Source: Isoetes taiwanensis (taxonomy: Eukaryota; Streptophyta; Lycopodiopsida; Isoetales; Isoetaceae). From it: a stretch of 64,000 nucleotides of DNA. This document shows positions 1 to 13,311 of this stretch, in pieces. Positions within the stretch are counted from its first letter, which is position 1. Every line of letters starts with the position of its first letter. The notes beneath the pieces were generated by a model that saw nothing but the letters and a program-made list of their open reading frames with translations, made no database searches and was not told the DNA's origin. The DNA is taken from NCBI GenBank assembly GCA_021234155.1, contig JAJEKV010000026.1, forward strand, positions 4,587,713 to 4,651,712. The letters are read 5' to 3'. A program made the position numbers and the translations under genes.

Positions 1-1574
1 ATGCAACCTTGAACTATCATATGTACACTTACTCATGAGGTACTTAAATCTTTGTTTGGCAATGAATTCAAAGAAGCTTACACTTTATACACTTTCTGCT
101 TATGTACTGCTTACATACTAGAGCTACATGATGCATGCTGGTGTATTTTGGGAGAGGTCTGCAATTGGTGTATTTTAGAAATGTCTTTATTAATAATGTC
201 AGTTAAATTATACCATTTAAAATTATTAGAAGGCCATTACAATGCCATTTGGTCTGAGTCTAGATCTCGATTCAGCAGCAAAAATCTTCAGATATGTCAG
301 TTTTGCTTCTCCGCCATAATAAATTGACACTGGATGCAGTTTTCCATATTTTGCTCTTGCAATGAATTCATTTTCCTGGTGAAGTAGCTGAGGAATGATT
401 GAACGTGTTAGTAGTTAGAACTTGGAAGTGTGCAACTGATCATGACTGTTTCAGATTGCGCCATTTCAATCAATTTCTGTCCATTTCAACCAGACTATTT
501 TGCATTTGCTGGACTATTTTCTTTATAGCAATATACTCAATCGTGTAAGTATTGGAAGACCTTGAGCTCTCTCATGTTGATGTTTTTATTCCCTGGTTAA
601 ATTGACTCCAAATGCATTGTATGCAAATCACTGAAGTTTCTACTTGCTGAATGATGCGGGCAGGTGGACAAGTGCAAATGCATCATATTACTGAATTCAA
701 ATTGTTAATATTCTGGAACTTAGATCATTGCTATACTGTGCCGCATTGCTTATGGACTCAACAATGTTTTTTTTTTTGGAATGACCGTGCCACTCAAGAC
801 ATCAATGAAGAAGCCTCAGAAGTTCAACAGGACACTTGATTGATCACTTTTGCTGATTTCTATTGCTATTATGTTATCATGCTCCAAGAAATGCAAAAAA
901 TGTGCTTTATTTAATGAGTAGAGCCTTATCTTCACGCGTCTCTTCTTTTTGTGAAGAAGTTTTAAGAGATGACGGAAATTACTTCTGGCATATGGAACAC
1001 GCATTCTTATGCATTTATTCATTTGTAACTAATGCAATTACTTATTTCTATCTTGCATATGTAGTGATGGAAAGGATTGTTCTTTGCAGAGGGGGATTTC
1101 TTCACAATAAGTCCAACAAGATATGGGTGGTTGTAACAAAGTTCATATCTGCTACTAAACTGTGTTACTAGAACTTGGAAACGTTCACAGTAATTCCAAC
1201 AACATAAGTTTTGACTCTAGCATGGAATATGAGGTTGAAGGAGATATAACGCTACTGAATTGATGTTTCTTTGGGATTTTTATCCTTCATTCTTGCTCGA
1301 ATATTTTAATGTTGTCCCTTTTAGGATTGGTTGCCATCCGTATAATGTGGACTCCATAATCTGTAAGTGCTCATTCTATTATTCTTTGCAATCTTGCTGT
1401 TTTTGCACTTATTGCAGCCAATCTTTGCAATCTTGCTGACCTTGCATTTATTGAATTTTCTCTTCAATTATGCCATGTCATGCACTGTTCTACTTAGTAA
1501 GAATATTAAGTCCTACCTTCAGAATTTGACATGCCCTAACATTAGCCCGGCAACGCCGGGCACACGTTTACTAG
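1..1574 (+). mobile_element. Helitron, 3' part (5' end outside window)
   Basis: The right boundary is a textbook Helitron 3' terminus: a GC-rich hairpin, a 9-nt spacer and CTAG, followed by T. The body to the left is AT-rich with no ORF I recognise. Only the 3' end is in the window, so its length is unknown. It abuts the 5' end of the next Helitron with no intervening base. Confidence 0.6.
1545..1574 (+). repeat. Helitron 3' terminal hairpin plus CTAG
   Basis: GCCCGGC (1545-1551), loop AAC, GCCGGGC (1555-1561), spacer, then CTAG at 1571-1574. Helitron 3' ends are known to carry a short hairpin about 10 nt before CTRR. The same hairpin recurs at 5720, 16942 (minus) and, as a variant, 50149 (minus). 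Confidence 0.75.
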
Positions 1575-1605
1575 TCTACTTACTTAAAATGTTTTTGCCA
1601 TCATT

Positions 1606-1640
1606 GCTCACGCCGGTGTAACACTTTTTCCGGCGTGAGC
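1606..1640. repeat. Subterminal inverted repeat of the Helitron
   Basis: GCTCACGCCGG (1606-1616) and CCGGCGTGAGC (1630-1640) form a perfect 11-bp stem with a 13-nt loop, 30 bp inside the Helitron 5' end. Related CCGG-rich inverted segments lie at the same place in the other copies. Confidence 0.7.
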
Positions 1641-1700
1641 AGCGTGAGTTTTAGGAAACAAAAAATTTTCCGGCAAGTTTTGCGGCCATTTTTTTCAAAA

Positions 1701-1772
1701 GCCTCCACTCTTCTCTCCATAACGGCAGCATGCTCGGCCTCCACTCTTCTCTCCATAACGGCAGCATGCTCG
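1701..1772. repeat. 36-bp tandem duplication
   Basis: Two perfect head-to-tail copies, each starting GCCTCCACTCTTCTC, at 1701-1736 and 1737-1772. They lie inside the Helitron. Confidence 0.9.
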
Positions 1773-1774
1773 GA

Positions 1775-4700
1775 GTGATGATTAGAATCTGCAAACGAGA
1801 CTAATGCCGATTTGAAGAGGGATTCATTTAGGGTTTTTAGGGCTCTTAGATTAGTCGGAAAGGCAGAGCAAGCCAACCGATTTCAGATTTTGAGGGTCAG
1901 TAAGAATAAGCCTCAGACTTGGGATTCATGGCGGCCAGATAGCTTCAGGTAATTCTTTTTGCGTTCATGTTTGTGCCGTGTTTTTCTCCAGGTACTTTGA
2001 TATTTCTGCTTGAAGTATGATGCAAGAATCGGTGCCAACCCTGCATCTAAGCCTCCCGAAGCAACTTGGGTTACAGAACCGCACCCCAAAAGCGCTTTGT
2101 TTCCTTTAGCTTGGTCGGATTTCTTTTGCTTAAGGTCTTGGTTGCTAGCAATTCCGTTGGCATGTTCTTCACCTAAAACTGCATGGTCTTCAGACCCGGA
2201 TGAGGACGTCGTTACAGGGTCAGGGGCCACACACAAGCAATTTTCTTTTTAATTACTCTGTCGCATAGCAGGTAACAGATTTCGTTGTCCATTTCTATTT
2301 TTTGACACTCTCGACCTTATTTCCTTGCATTCCGACCTGCGTCTGCGTGTTAAAGCAGCAACAAGTTATCTGTGCTGGATTTTACATCAAAAGTGCTCAA
2401 GAATGATACGGTTTTTTCTATACTTCGTTTTTCTAAATTGTTGCATTCCAGTTTTCATACTGTCCATCTTGCTTTGCAAATTCTTGCTTATGAATCATGT
2501 GCTAGATCCTATTTGCTTACAAGTTTTTATGTTTTCGTGTTAAGGCAGCATGCTGAAACTGGAATTTTGAAGGGGAACAAATTTTACTTGGTGATTCAAG
2601 TAAGGATACAATTCCAGAAAACGGTTCTGCAATGCCTCTTAATACGTCTCACTTATAGTCTTTTTGGCAGCAGGAAAAAAACAGTACCAGGAACGGAGGT
2701 ACCCCATGGGACAGCCATCAGATCTCTTAAGGCATTTTACTCAATTTTTGTTTGCTGACATATAGAAGGGGATGCAATACATAGTTATGGATTCCTACTG
2801 CGAAATGGTTCTAACTTAATGCTATCTCATGGAGGGTTTCGACAGACAATGCCATTTCATTTATTATGAGGTACAGAATGCATTGAATTTTGAGCTTCCA
2901 ATTGATGTATTCTCATTTGATATTGTAGAAACATGGTTGGAGCTGATTATTATTTTTGTTCCAAAGCTAAGCTGGTGTAGACTTCTTGCATGTCGTTGAA
3001 GACTGTGCAAGTGTGATCGTGCTCTTTGCGAGCCTTTTTTTTTGCAGCAAGTTCAAGCTTTTCAAGGTGTTTGAGCTAAAAACTTAAGTCTTAGAAAATG
3101 CCATGCTGTTTCTAGAGTCCTGCCTTGCTTTATTGAATGGCTTTCTGTCCCGCCTTGCCGAATGGCTTTGTATGGGCTGTGCAAGATCATGTATGTCATT
3201 GCAGTATTCCACTTTCTATGAAAAGGAAATAGATGGAAACCTACTGTACCTACATGTTATCTTTTGAATTAGCTTTGTTGTAATCATTTTTCCATATCTA
3301 ATTCTGCTAGAATATTTAACTTTGTATTTTGAGATGGGATTCCAATGTGCATGGTGTTTTCTGTAAAAGAAAGGAGAGACCCAACGATTTGAGCACAACA
3401 TTTGTGAACTGTGGATTTGATGGTGGATCTGACGGCCAAAAGTCTGATCAAAAGTTCAGCTCAGATTATTTGTTGGCATTCATGTTAAAAAATACAAACA
3501 TGTTTATTTTTGGAACAATTTGAAGTCTCAAGTAGTATAGAGCAATGAAATATACCAGCTTAAATGCATTTATACCCATGTTCCTTAAAACACTGAAAGA
3601 TAACATAGTTGTTTGTGCATTTGCACCTCAAGTACATCAGTTATGATCTGATTCAAATTCCATCGTTATTCGTATATAGACAAGTTGGCCTTTGATTGAT
3701 GTTAAACGCTTAGATAGTGCATATATAGTAGATTTTAAATTAATAAGCAAAGTACTCTATTCTATTCTATTCTATTCTATTCATTGTTGCCAATATCAAC
3801 AAAGCCATCTCAATGTCTATTTTATGAATCTTAGGTGGTTAGAATACTTCATGAACACACAATAATATATGCAGTTGGTGCATAAAGCATTTAAGACACC
3901 ATCGCATTTTACGCTCACATTACCGAGCGCACATTTGTCTTTATTCCAGTAGCTATAAAAAACATGCTTCACATCGACCCATGTGATGCTTCCAAGCTTG
4001 GGAAAAATTGTTCGTGAGGTGCTTAGCCCACGTGGATCCTTAAGAGGCAAGATGACCTAAACCCAAAGCTACTATGGTAGAATCGCAAAAAGTTAAAAAA
4101 GAATATGAACTGCATAGGGCCAGTCTCTAAAAAACATGTTTCAAGTGAGCATGGGTGTTTGTAATGTTAGATCCTGAAAAGCATGTTTCAAGGGGGCATG
4201 CCCATGTATGTTGCGAAGGGAGTAATGTGTGTATAGCTGAAATTCTTAGTTGAGGGCATCTTTCCAATGAAGAAGATGGCAAAACACAATGGGCTATGGA
4301 GCCCCATGAGATTGTCGAAGCAAACAATTGTGTATAACTGAAGTTCTTAGTATTATTCCTGTGGGAAGAACAATGGCAATATATAAAGGGCTATTCTGCC
4401 TAAAGATAAACCGATATTTTTCCTTAGAAGCTAAAATGGCATTCACAAATCTATCTACCATGATAGATATTTTCAACAAGTACCAATGATGTGTAATATT
4501 ATTATCTGATACACTTGGCATTCAAAAGATGTAATTGACACTTTGCATCGAAAAAATTGCTGAATAACCTAATCACTTGCATATGTTTATTATCCCATTT
4601 CCTAATCTTTAAAGAGCCTTATAGAATAGATCATTGTTTAGACCACGATGACCATTCTATCCAATGTTGATTCATCACATATGTTTTGATCATACATTTG

Positions 4701-5700
4701 ATGGAATTGCCACATCTATTGGGAACGACCACACACTCCTATCCTATAGACACCCACCCATCATACACAGTCCTCTACATATATTATGCATCATGCATAT
4801 ATTTAAAATCAATTCGATTCTAATTTTTCTCTATTTTTGTTTTTACTAAAGGGTGACAAGAGTTATCATGTCTCCAGTGTTACTTTTATCATACACAATC
4901 TTGGGCCATGGTTGTCAAGTTATAGCCCTTCATCTAACTAATTGATGACTTTCTATTTGCTCAAGTCTACCCAAGGGAACGTTGTTTACGCGGACGTGCT
5001 TTGAGAGAGGTAGGTGGAGGATAGAATATGTGTATCTACCTATTGATTTTTTGTTTGAAAGACGTGAAACTTTATCATTCAAGAGAAATGATACACATAG
5101 ATAGGGGACTGAAAACCCAGTGGAGAAATGGTCCACAGAGCAAAACCACCCACCGCCTTACAACGTACAACATGCAAATGAGTTACATATAAGTGTTAAT
5201 CTGGAGATAGTGAATCCAAATACGATCCTTCAATTCGTCCATATATGCTTTGACAATGCGTTGTTAGCTTCAATGAGCACTTGAGCATCATGGGCTCTAT
5301 TGCCCTTGAAACTTAAGAGATTTCTTATTTTCAAAGTTGACTAAATAATCCATGTTGAATGCAGATTGTCCCAATAACTTGGGTACACTGCTAATAAGTC
5401 TTGCTGACTATTCAAATTGCAGTTCAAAAGACTATTGATAATGTATTGCTTTGTCTAACCTCCAATTGTTCGTCTTTTTTATCAGATGAGAAACGACCCC
5501 CCACATAAAGGTAGATTTAATGCCCCCCACATTTCTTAATTGTTTTCTCTACTGAAATCCACAAACGCAAAGTTGTTACATTGATGGTATTGTCATTAGA
5601 CAATTTCAATAACAAAAATAGTTACAAAAGCAAATAATGTCCATTCTTGCCACGTTGTTGTTGTTGGAGTTGCACATATCAATGTCAAAGGCCGAGTAAA
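1775..5700. other. Helitron interior, no recognisable gene
   Basis: Short ORFs exist on both strands, for example 2010-2252 (+) and 1913-2236 (-), and some are flanked by GT/AG-like bases. None resembles a family I know, and no set of exons reads through in phase. It may be captured host sequence. A TATTC microsatellite lies at about 3756-3782. Confidence 0.4.
3756..3782. repeat. (TATTC)n microsatellite
   Basis: About five perfect tandem units of TATTC. Confidence 0.9.
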
Positions 5701-5719
5701 AGCACATGTTAGGACATTA

Positions 5720-5741
5720 GCCCGGCAACGCCGGGCACACG
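5720..5741 (+). repeat. Helitron 3' hairpin, terminus lost
   Basis: GCCCGGC-AAC-GCCGGGC at 5720-5736, preceded by the family-typical ACATTA. The spacer begins correctly (ACACGTT) but no CTAG follows. Confidence 0.65.
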
Positions 5742-8700
5742 TTGCATCCACGTTTTGGGAGGTTCGGCAAATCAAAATTGCAGTAAGTATCTGCTTCGCT
5801 TCTTCCTGCACCTATTATGGGAATGAAGTTAGTAGCAGAAAATGTTTTCTATATAGCAAGCTTAGGGTTTTCAGAAAAACAGAGGTACGGGTAACTTCTG
5901 TTTCAAGAAATGTTGTTTTTTTTTACGATGGGCTTAAAAAGTGGAAGAATGTTGCTATTAGCTGCGCATATATTGTAATTTGGTTTTGTTAATCATCATA
6001 CGTTTTGCCATGAACTGTTGCTTGACAATTAAGTGTTGAAGAAACATGACCATCAGGGGAAACATTTAGTACTGCAACATTTATTTTGGTAGATTAGAAG
6101 GGTCGGGCTGTAGACCTTGCAGGGCTGTCTGTCTTGCACAAGATGCTACTGATATTGTTTTCAATATTTTACCATTTCTTTTGTGGTTCATCGTTATCTC
6201 AGATAATTGATGGGTTTTGCATTATTTCTTTATGTGAATATCATTTCGTAGGGGTTTTAGTGTGTGCAGATCTTTTACTTATTTTATTTTATTGGCATCT
6301 TATTACCGGTGGAGATCATCATTGTATTTCTAATACTTCACTTTGGGGTAAACGAGTTTCATGAACAAACTTAAAACTGCATATATTGCTATGAAGAATT
6401 TGCAAAATGATGAGTAAATTTGTTGCAATATAGCCTGCAGATCTGTTATCCATGTCATGTAGCAACAATTATGTAAGATAATTCTTTAATATTCTGACAT
6501 GGAGCAATAATTAAATGCTAGATTATTATGGCAAACATGTTACAGACAAACAAAAACAATTTTGGTAATAACCAAGGCATTTTTGGGTGTGCTTTAGGCC
6601 CATTTTCCAATGAATGCACTTGGTTTTGCTTTAGGCCGATTGTCTGGAGACGTTGTAGGGTGCAGGTTGATCTAGCATTTACAAGGTCTATGAATCGGAC
6701 TGTAAATCTCTGTACTTTCTCTCTTCAATATTTACAGCAGTGTTTTGCGTTTCTAGCTGTGTTTCCTGCTTGGTTTCTAGCTTCAATATCGACTCTCTCC
6801 CTTGGAGTTTTGTGGAACAGGGTTAAGGGATCCGAGCTTTTTTTGCAAAATGCTTACTTAAACGGTATTCTGTTCTAGCGAAATTTTGTGGCCGGAAGTT
6901 TTCAGGGGGCAAGCAGAGCGTTTTTTTTTCCTCCACCGACGGTTTGTTTTGCTCATTATTTCTGAGAGGATTTCCAGTCCGGCCATTTATCAATTTAGGA
7001 AAATAAAAACGTTGGAGATCCTCCGCCGTCCAGCGATTTTTGAGCGTTTGAAATGACAGAGGATCCGGCAATCCAATCCGCCTCAGAAAGCGGCAGCAGC
7101 GTCAGAAGCCTCAGAAGCCAGGTATATGGCATGCTCTTCTCAATCTTCATTTCTTTGGGTTTAGGAGCTTAGAGCAGTGGCTTAGAGCATATTATCATTT
7201 CGTGTGTTTTGTTGTTCAAATCCTACTGTGCATGTACAGGTTTTGCTCAAATTCTTACACGAGTAGCAACAAATTATACCATAGTCGCTGAGGAAATCTT
7301 GAAGATCTCATTGGTGCTTTGTTCCATGGCTTTATGATTTTGTGACTGTATTATCCAGTAGTCTCTGATTGTGAAAAAATTTGCATGCATACAGTATTTG
7401 AATTCTGTCATTACTTGCTGGAGGCTTTCATTGCCAATTTGCCGATTTGTAAGCTTTCATTTCAGTGACGGCATAGCAGGGATAATGAAGAAATGCAAGG
7501 TTGCAACCCAAAGGCGTATCTTTAAGCAGAAATCTTCTTCCTTGCCAAGGTAAACATATTTATTTGACAGTATACATTTTAAGTTAGCGAGCTTAGCATC
7601 ATTTTAAATTAGTGAGCTTAGCATCGTTAGTTTTGTTATCATGTATCAGCATTGCATTTAGTATGTGCATTCGAGACCTGCCACTATACCCACTTATTGC
7701 AAACATTTAGTTTTGATCATCTTTATAAACTCTGCAAATTTTGTGAAAGGAAGACTGCCAAATGCATTCTTCTCTAAAATTGCCTCTGTACAGATAGAGA
7801 TTACAGCATAAGATCAGTTTAATCCCTTTCATGATGTGGTTTTGGATAAGTCGATACGGTACAAGTAGAAGGTACAATTATATGAAATGGCATGCATATC
7901 AATGACAGTCAGTTAACCTCTATCTTTGCTTTTGATGCATTTAAGTAGATACATGTTGTGTTTGTGTTGTTTGGAGCTATTCAAGAACATCACATCGTGT
8001 TGTTGTTTGCAGTTTGGACTGACCTACATTGAGGCAGGTTTGCTTTTGTGCTTTACATCCAGTTCTTTTGCTATTGTTCAATTGTACGGACATGTATCGA
8101 CCCAAGGTGCATAAAAATCATCTTTCCCAAACTAGACTTCTAATAGTGATGCCTTGGTTGCAAAAATTGCTTTTTGTTACTCATTATTGTCTGCAGAGGC
8201 TGCTAGCAGACAATAATTTCCATGAATAAATCCATATATGCAAGTTGTTTCTTGCCCTTGCATTCATCTTTTACTTCTTGAAATATCATCACACATTCTT
8301 GGAACCTGGTAATATGATATTCAAGTTGTGAGAGAACAGACATATACAAATTTTGTTATCCACTAGAACATTTCATAGATACAGAAAGTTTGCTGCAAGA
8401 CATTTACAAACGATGGGCTAAGAGAGCAGTGCTAGGACTCTCCACCATTTTAGGATTTATATCTGTTTTGAGAACATTGGCAGGATTTCCAACCCTAGAA
8501 TAATAGATTTAGAATGAACACATCATTCTAAACCCCAGAGACGTGTACCATCTAAACCTCAAATGTCAGATATGGATCTCCTGTACCCAATATGCTGATT
8601 GAAACCTATGCCAAGGTTGCTAAGTTAGATGGGGAAAATACAGTGCATCAAAAGATGCATGCAAGAAAAACTACTGCTAAGCTTATTATAGATGCTTTGT

Positions 8701-10030
8701 CTGCAATGTTCATTCTGTTTGCATGCTTGGAGAATAGATACACATAAAAATGTGCAGTGCGTTTTGAAACAGTCATTGTAGGGTTTGAATTTTTCTATGA
8801 ATGGAAGTAAAGTTTAGATTAGATATTTTACTTTTTGTCGATTGAGCAGTGGACATGCTCTTGGGCAATTTTCTACGCATCGATGCGCTTATGAGCAAGT
8901 ACTCGGGCACACACTTGCTAGAAGTAGATTTGAAATGGAGAGAAAGGTCGGCGATAAGTGACTTCACATGTTCATTTGAAAATTCATCTGCTCAATTATC
9001 ATAGGAGACCTATTGTCACCTCTTAGCAAAAACAGCTTTCTATAAATGGCTCGATAATACCATCCTTAAGGGTATTGAAGCTTTAATGTTATTTTTCTGC
9101 AGTGAATCGCCAAAAGGAGCCAGTGATGCTTCTACATTCCAGAGAAAGGTTAGTCTTAATTATGAGTTAAACATTTGTGTGCTTGATTCTTCACGTAATA
9201 TATGGACTACTTTACTTTTACTTTGACAATCAAGAGAAATCTTATTGCCACATGCAGTAATGGTCTGACTGCATCTGTGTCATCCGTTACACAAGTTTTA
9301 CCAGCTGGAGACATCTATGATAAAAAGCCTTAAGCATTGACGTTAGTTACAATACCATTGCTGGGATTGAAGAAATGCCATGTTTTCTCTATTATGCTAC
9401 AAACCAAAATCATGTAGATATGGAAGATTGTGCTGAATGCTGCAGAATAATCCTTATTGTGTAAATATAACTCTGGACTGTTGACTTCATTGGTAATCAT
9501 GTTAAGGCATACTATCATTGTACATGGTTATATCCAACTGATCTATGTTGAAGCTGCTTTGGTAAGGTTAAAATCAATAAAAAAACTGATTATTTATGTG
9601 CTCAACCATGTTGTTACAAGGTTGCAACAAGTTTCAATTCAATTCAGCCCCTTGATTCAGCAGCCCCCTCGACAATTCTGATTCATCTGTTTTGCTGACA
9701 CACCAGGATTGCCCGGCTAGAGATGAAGAGTTTGCCACAATTCAATTCCCCTACTACACAAACGATTACTATAACCATCATCCTATTCCTAATTCTACCA
9801 TATTCTCAACCGATGTCCTTTTCTATTTTGGCTTATTGCTCGCTTCTAACAATTTGGTGCTCAATGTAGTATATCTATTTTGCAGCTCACTTAGACTTGA
9901 TTGGTCCACAATCAAAACTTAGATACATTCCCTTAATCGTTCTCATCAGTTCCCCATCCTCCTTCGGACTTCACACCAGTCTTCACGGTCATACCCTCTT
10001 AAATAGAGCACAAGTGTTGCCAAGAGATGC
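5742..10030. other. AT-rich interspersed region, no gene recognised
   Basis: Intron-like texture with T-rich tracts before AG and scattered GT donors. Exon-like islands near 7053-7121, 7466-7549, 8013-8037 and 9103-9148 do not join in one reading frame. A GGCCGGAAG-type segment near 6890 resembles Helitron subterminal sequence. It may be an eroded host gene or Helitron cargo. Confidence 0.35.
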
Positions 10031-10830
10031 CAATCAACATACGTTCAAATTTGATGGGCATGAACAGTATTGGAATTGAAATGGTTACAAAGATGACAAT
10101 GCATGCAAATAGATGCTATTCTGGGGATTTCCAACAAATGGCAATGTTGACAGTTGCTGGAAGCAGAAGAAGCTTACTTTATGTCATTAGATTGATCTAC
10201 AAACAAAAGGAGAGAAGCGCTACTTTTTTTTCCGGAAGATACATACAGTGCCACGAATTGCATTAGCATACACATGAACAAAAAATACCTCATGATCAGA
10301 TGGGCCTACAAATGAAAGAAAATACTTCATGATCAGATGGGCCAATCCACATACGTTCAAATTTGATGGGCATGAACAGTATTGGAATTGAAATGGTTAC
10401 AAAGATGACAATGCATGCAAATAGATGCTATTCTGGGGATTTCCAACAAATGGCAATGTTGACAGTTGCTGGAAGCAGAAGAAGCTTACTTTATGTCATT
10501 AGATTGATCTACAAACAAAAGGAGAGAAGCGCCACTTTTTTTTCCGGAAGATACATACAGTGCCACGAATTGCATTAGCATACACATGAACAAAAAATAC
10601 CTCATGATCAGATGGGCCTACAAATGAAAGAAAATACTTCATGATCAGATGGGCCTACAAATGAATGAAAATACCTCATGAGGGGATTCAAACATATGAT
10701 GTTGAATGCCTTTGGGCGTGAACAGTATTGGAATTGAAATGGTTACAAAGATGACAATGCATGCAAATAGATGCTATTCTGGGGATTTCCAACAAATGGC
10801 AATGTTGACAGTTGCTGGAAGCAGGGCAAG
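10031..10830. repeat. Tandem triplication, about 312-bp unit
   Basis: A unit beginning near ATACGTTCAAATTTGATGGG at 10039 recurs at 10351 (312 bp later) almost unchanged. A third, partial copy starts near 10714 and diverges after about 10824. All three encode the same short ORF starting near GMNSIGIEMVTKM, which reflects copying of the DNA and not a protein family. Confidence 0.9.
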
Positions 10831-12450
10831 AAGCTTTCTTTCCTTTTGCAGCCCTTCTAATCTTAGCAGATTTAAGCCGTTGGGGTTGTAGCTTGTTTTG
10901 CCTTCACAGAATCGCATTATTAATGGGAAATTAAAAAAAGCTTCAAAAGATGGTCTATCACACGTTCAATGGTTTCAACTACAAAAACAACTCGACCACG
11001 TCTACCTCCGACATCAAATATTGTCCTAGAGAATGCTACAGATTGCAAAAGTTAAGACTGCTCATAACATGCTTAAGATTCAACTGCTTTTAAGTAAAAC
11101 CTGCGGTAAGGAAGGAAAGTACCTTAAAACACATAAGTCTAAAACCTACGGTAAGAAAAAATACCTGAAACACATAAGTCGTGCAGATTCTTGGCTAGCA
11201 GCGGATGGAAAATATCTCAATGAGAATTATTTTTTCATGCGCACTCAGCTTGAGGATCGTTGTTTGCTTTTCCTGCATGCATTCCGCATTCCACATTTTA
11301 GAAATGGGTTACCAAATACATAAACCAAGAATGTAGATCATACAGATAAGCTCAGGACAACTACATATTCCTGGTAAGAGCCACCTCGAACATAAAAGTA
11401 ATCAAGCAGTCTTGCATCTCATAGTTTTTCAAAGATATTAGCACTCACAACATGGTGGCTACCCTAATCTGGGATCATCTCTGGGTCAGATATAGCCAGC
11501 AATAAGAACCCAACTACAAAAGTGCAATGAACTCCCCCTGACGTCAGACGCCATGTGCCTATTACATATAATTCAGCAAATCACTACTGAGCACACAGTA
11601 ATTGCGAAGGCCCAAAAGAAAAGTCTTAATTGAGCCAACAACCAAAAGGGATGGGCAAAGTCAGAATTTTCTCAAGCTTGCTTCATTGCACATGAAAAAA
11701 AATGGCAAGAAGAAAATCATTAACTTGGAATCATATGTTGGCAGCTTGCAATCTACACAGTTAAGTGGAGTCATTATTGTATCCATTTTATTAATCAGAA
11801 ATTCCATTCCTCATAATGTTAAAACACAATAAAGGCCAACATAAAGGAATACATGTAGAGTGCATACCTATTATTAATATTGACTATGGGAAGATTTATA
11901 AGTCATCTGCAATTGCTAGGGAATGAATGCTTACATCTATTATATGCTCCAAACCATCCGGCTAATCCTGGATAGAATCCTGCACACAACAAAAGGGGTT
12001 TTACAGCATTTCAAGCCATAGCAGGCCCAGAAATTCTAATAATTAATAATGCATCCATAAATTTAACTATAGGTCTCTAGATCATGTCATCTGCCTGTGT
12101 AAACAATAATTACCACGCAGGTCGCTAAGCTCTCAGCTTCATCCTCTCAGATGCAATCCGGCACCTCCAACATCGGATCTGGTTAAAAACAAAACGATTT
12201 ACTTGCAAAAACTTGCTTACAAAAGCTCAAAGTTGCATCTACATACCTCCAGCCATATCGGGATGGAAGAAAAGCAATTCGTATGCAAGTTCCGTCCGCC
12301 ATAACCAGGAACCAATGCTACTCCGTAATAACCAAAAACCCAGTTGATGCATGCAATAAGCCTGCCAGGGTGTCTCCAGAATCAAAGGCCTGGCTGCAAA
12401 AGCTTTAAAAAATGAAGATATGAAGCTCCATATTGAAGCTTTTGTGTCCG
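10831..12450. other. No gene recognised
   Basis: AT-rich. A minus-strand ORF (12460-12239) starts with ATG and runs to a good GTATGT donor sequence near 12245, so it could be one captured exon. I do not recognise its product. Confidence 0.3.
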
Positions 12451-12454
12451 ACTT

Positions 12455-13080
12455 CACCATCGCTCAGTAAACCGAGGAAGGAAAATACAGATTCCAGCTT
12501 CTCTTTCTCCTGCGATGATAGCCGCCTACGAAAGAAAAAGAGCGTTAGGAATAGTAAAACGTTGGAGGGAAGATGAAGTTTGGCCGGAAAACTAAAACAT
12601 CATCAGAAAATGCCTTTTTTCCTCAGTCGATTTACCTTGTTGCTTCCTGTGATCTGAGCTCTTCTTCAGATAAATGCAAGCACTCAGGTTTTCCCAGAAA
12701 ATGCTTCGTTTCTTGACAGTTTGCTACAGTACTAAGCAAGAAATAAAGACAGAAGTTACGGATAAAGAGGTAAAGACAGAAGTTATGGACAAAGCAAAAA
12801 AAAACTCAGATAAAAAAACCTAGAACAAAGCTCCCTACAACTTGTTTCAGCGACCTCTGCTTTGCCACAATGGATTAACTCAAGAAAATTCAGAAAGAAC
12901 GACCACTATTTTGCTTCAACGACCTCTGTCCGACCTCGGCATCGCTCAGTAAACTGAGGAAGGGAAAAATAGATGGATTAATCTGAACGGTTCTATAATA
13001 TTGCTCTTGCTACTGCCGTTTACTAAGAAAGGAACAGAACGTTAGAATAATAAAACCTTCGAGGGAGGGTGAAATGTAAG
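12455..13080. repeat. Diverged direct duplication, about 110 bp
   Basis: The segment at about 12459-12575 (CATCGCTCAGTAAACCGAGG ... GTTGGAGGGAAGATGAA) recurs in diverged form at about 12941-13075 (CATCGCTCAGTAAACTGAGG ... TTCGAGGGAGGGTGAA). Confidence 0.6.
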
Positions 13081-13189
13081 GCACGCCGGATTGCTGTGCT
13101 CTGCTTTGGCGAGGCCGCCATGTTGTGTTAACCCAAACGCACCGCCCACACCCAAGCAAGAGAGAGAAAATTGCTGCCGGAAAGACGAA

Positions 13190-13311
13190 GAGAAACAACA
13201 AAAATATTTTGAAAGAAGAAGGTTGGCCGGAAAAAAAAGCGTAACATCCGGCGGCCGGAAAGAGGAACCCGGCGTGAGAGAGAAAGGGCAAAAACTTTTT
13301 AAGTAAGTAGA
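13190..13311 (-). mobile_element. Helitron 5' terminal segment (minus strand)
   Basis: Read on the minus strand from 13311 it begins TCTACTTACTTAAAAAG, then CACGCCGGG and CCGGCCGCCGG blocks and a CGCTTTTTTTTCCGGCC motif, matching the starts at 16928 and 23882. The preceding minus-strand base is A, as expected for insertion between A and T. The element would extend left, but I see no minus-strand 3' hairpin before 5741, so its length is unknown. Confidence 0.6.

Larger units (their letters stand above)
1575..5741 (+). mobile_element. Helitron, non-autonomous, 3' tip eroded
   Basis: It starts with TCTACTTACTTAAAA, a 5' end shared with the termini at 13311, 16928 and 23882 on the minus strand. 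It appears to finish at the hairpin at 5720-5736. The expected CTAG after that hairpin is missing (GTTGCATCC instead), so the last few bases have been lost or replaced. No Rep/helicase coding is visible. The interior is AT-rich with exon-like stretches I cannot assign. Pairing these two ends is inference. Confidence 0.55.

Noticed and set aside
7053-9148. A run of exon-like islands (7053-7121, 7466-7549, 8013-8037, 9103-9148) with GT/AG borders
   Set aside because: The phases do not connect: the second island opens with TGA in the phase left by the first, and the third has a stop in the needed phase. No family was recognised.
10031-10830. CRISPR-like direct repeats
   Set aside because: Units are 312 bp without regular spacers, in eukaryotic DNA.
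10027-10891. Three similar short ORFs (GMNSIGIEMVTKM...)
   Set aside because: They mirror the DNA triplication, including its non-coding flanks. No ribosomal, signal or domain feature supports translation.
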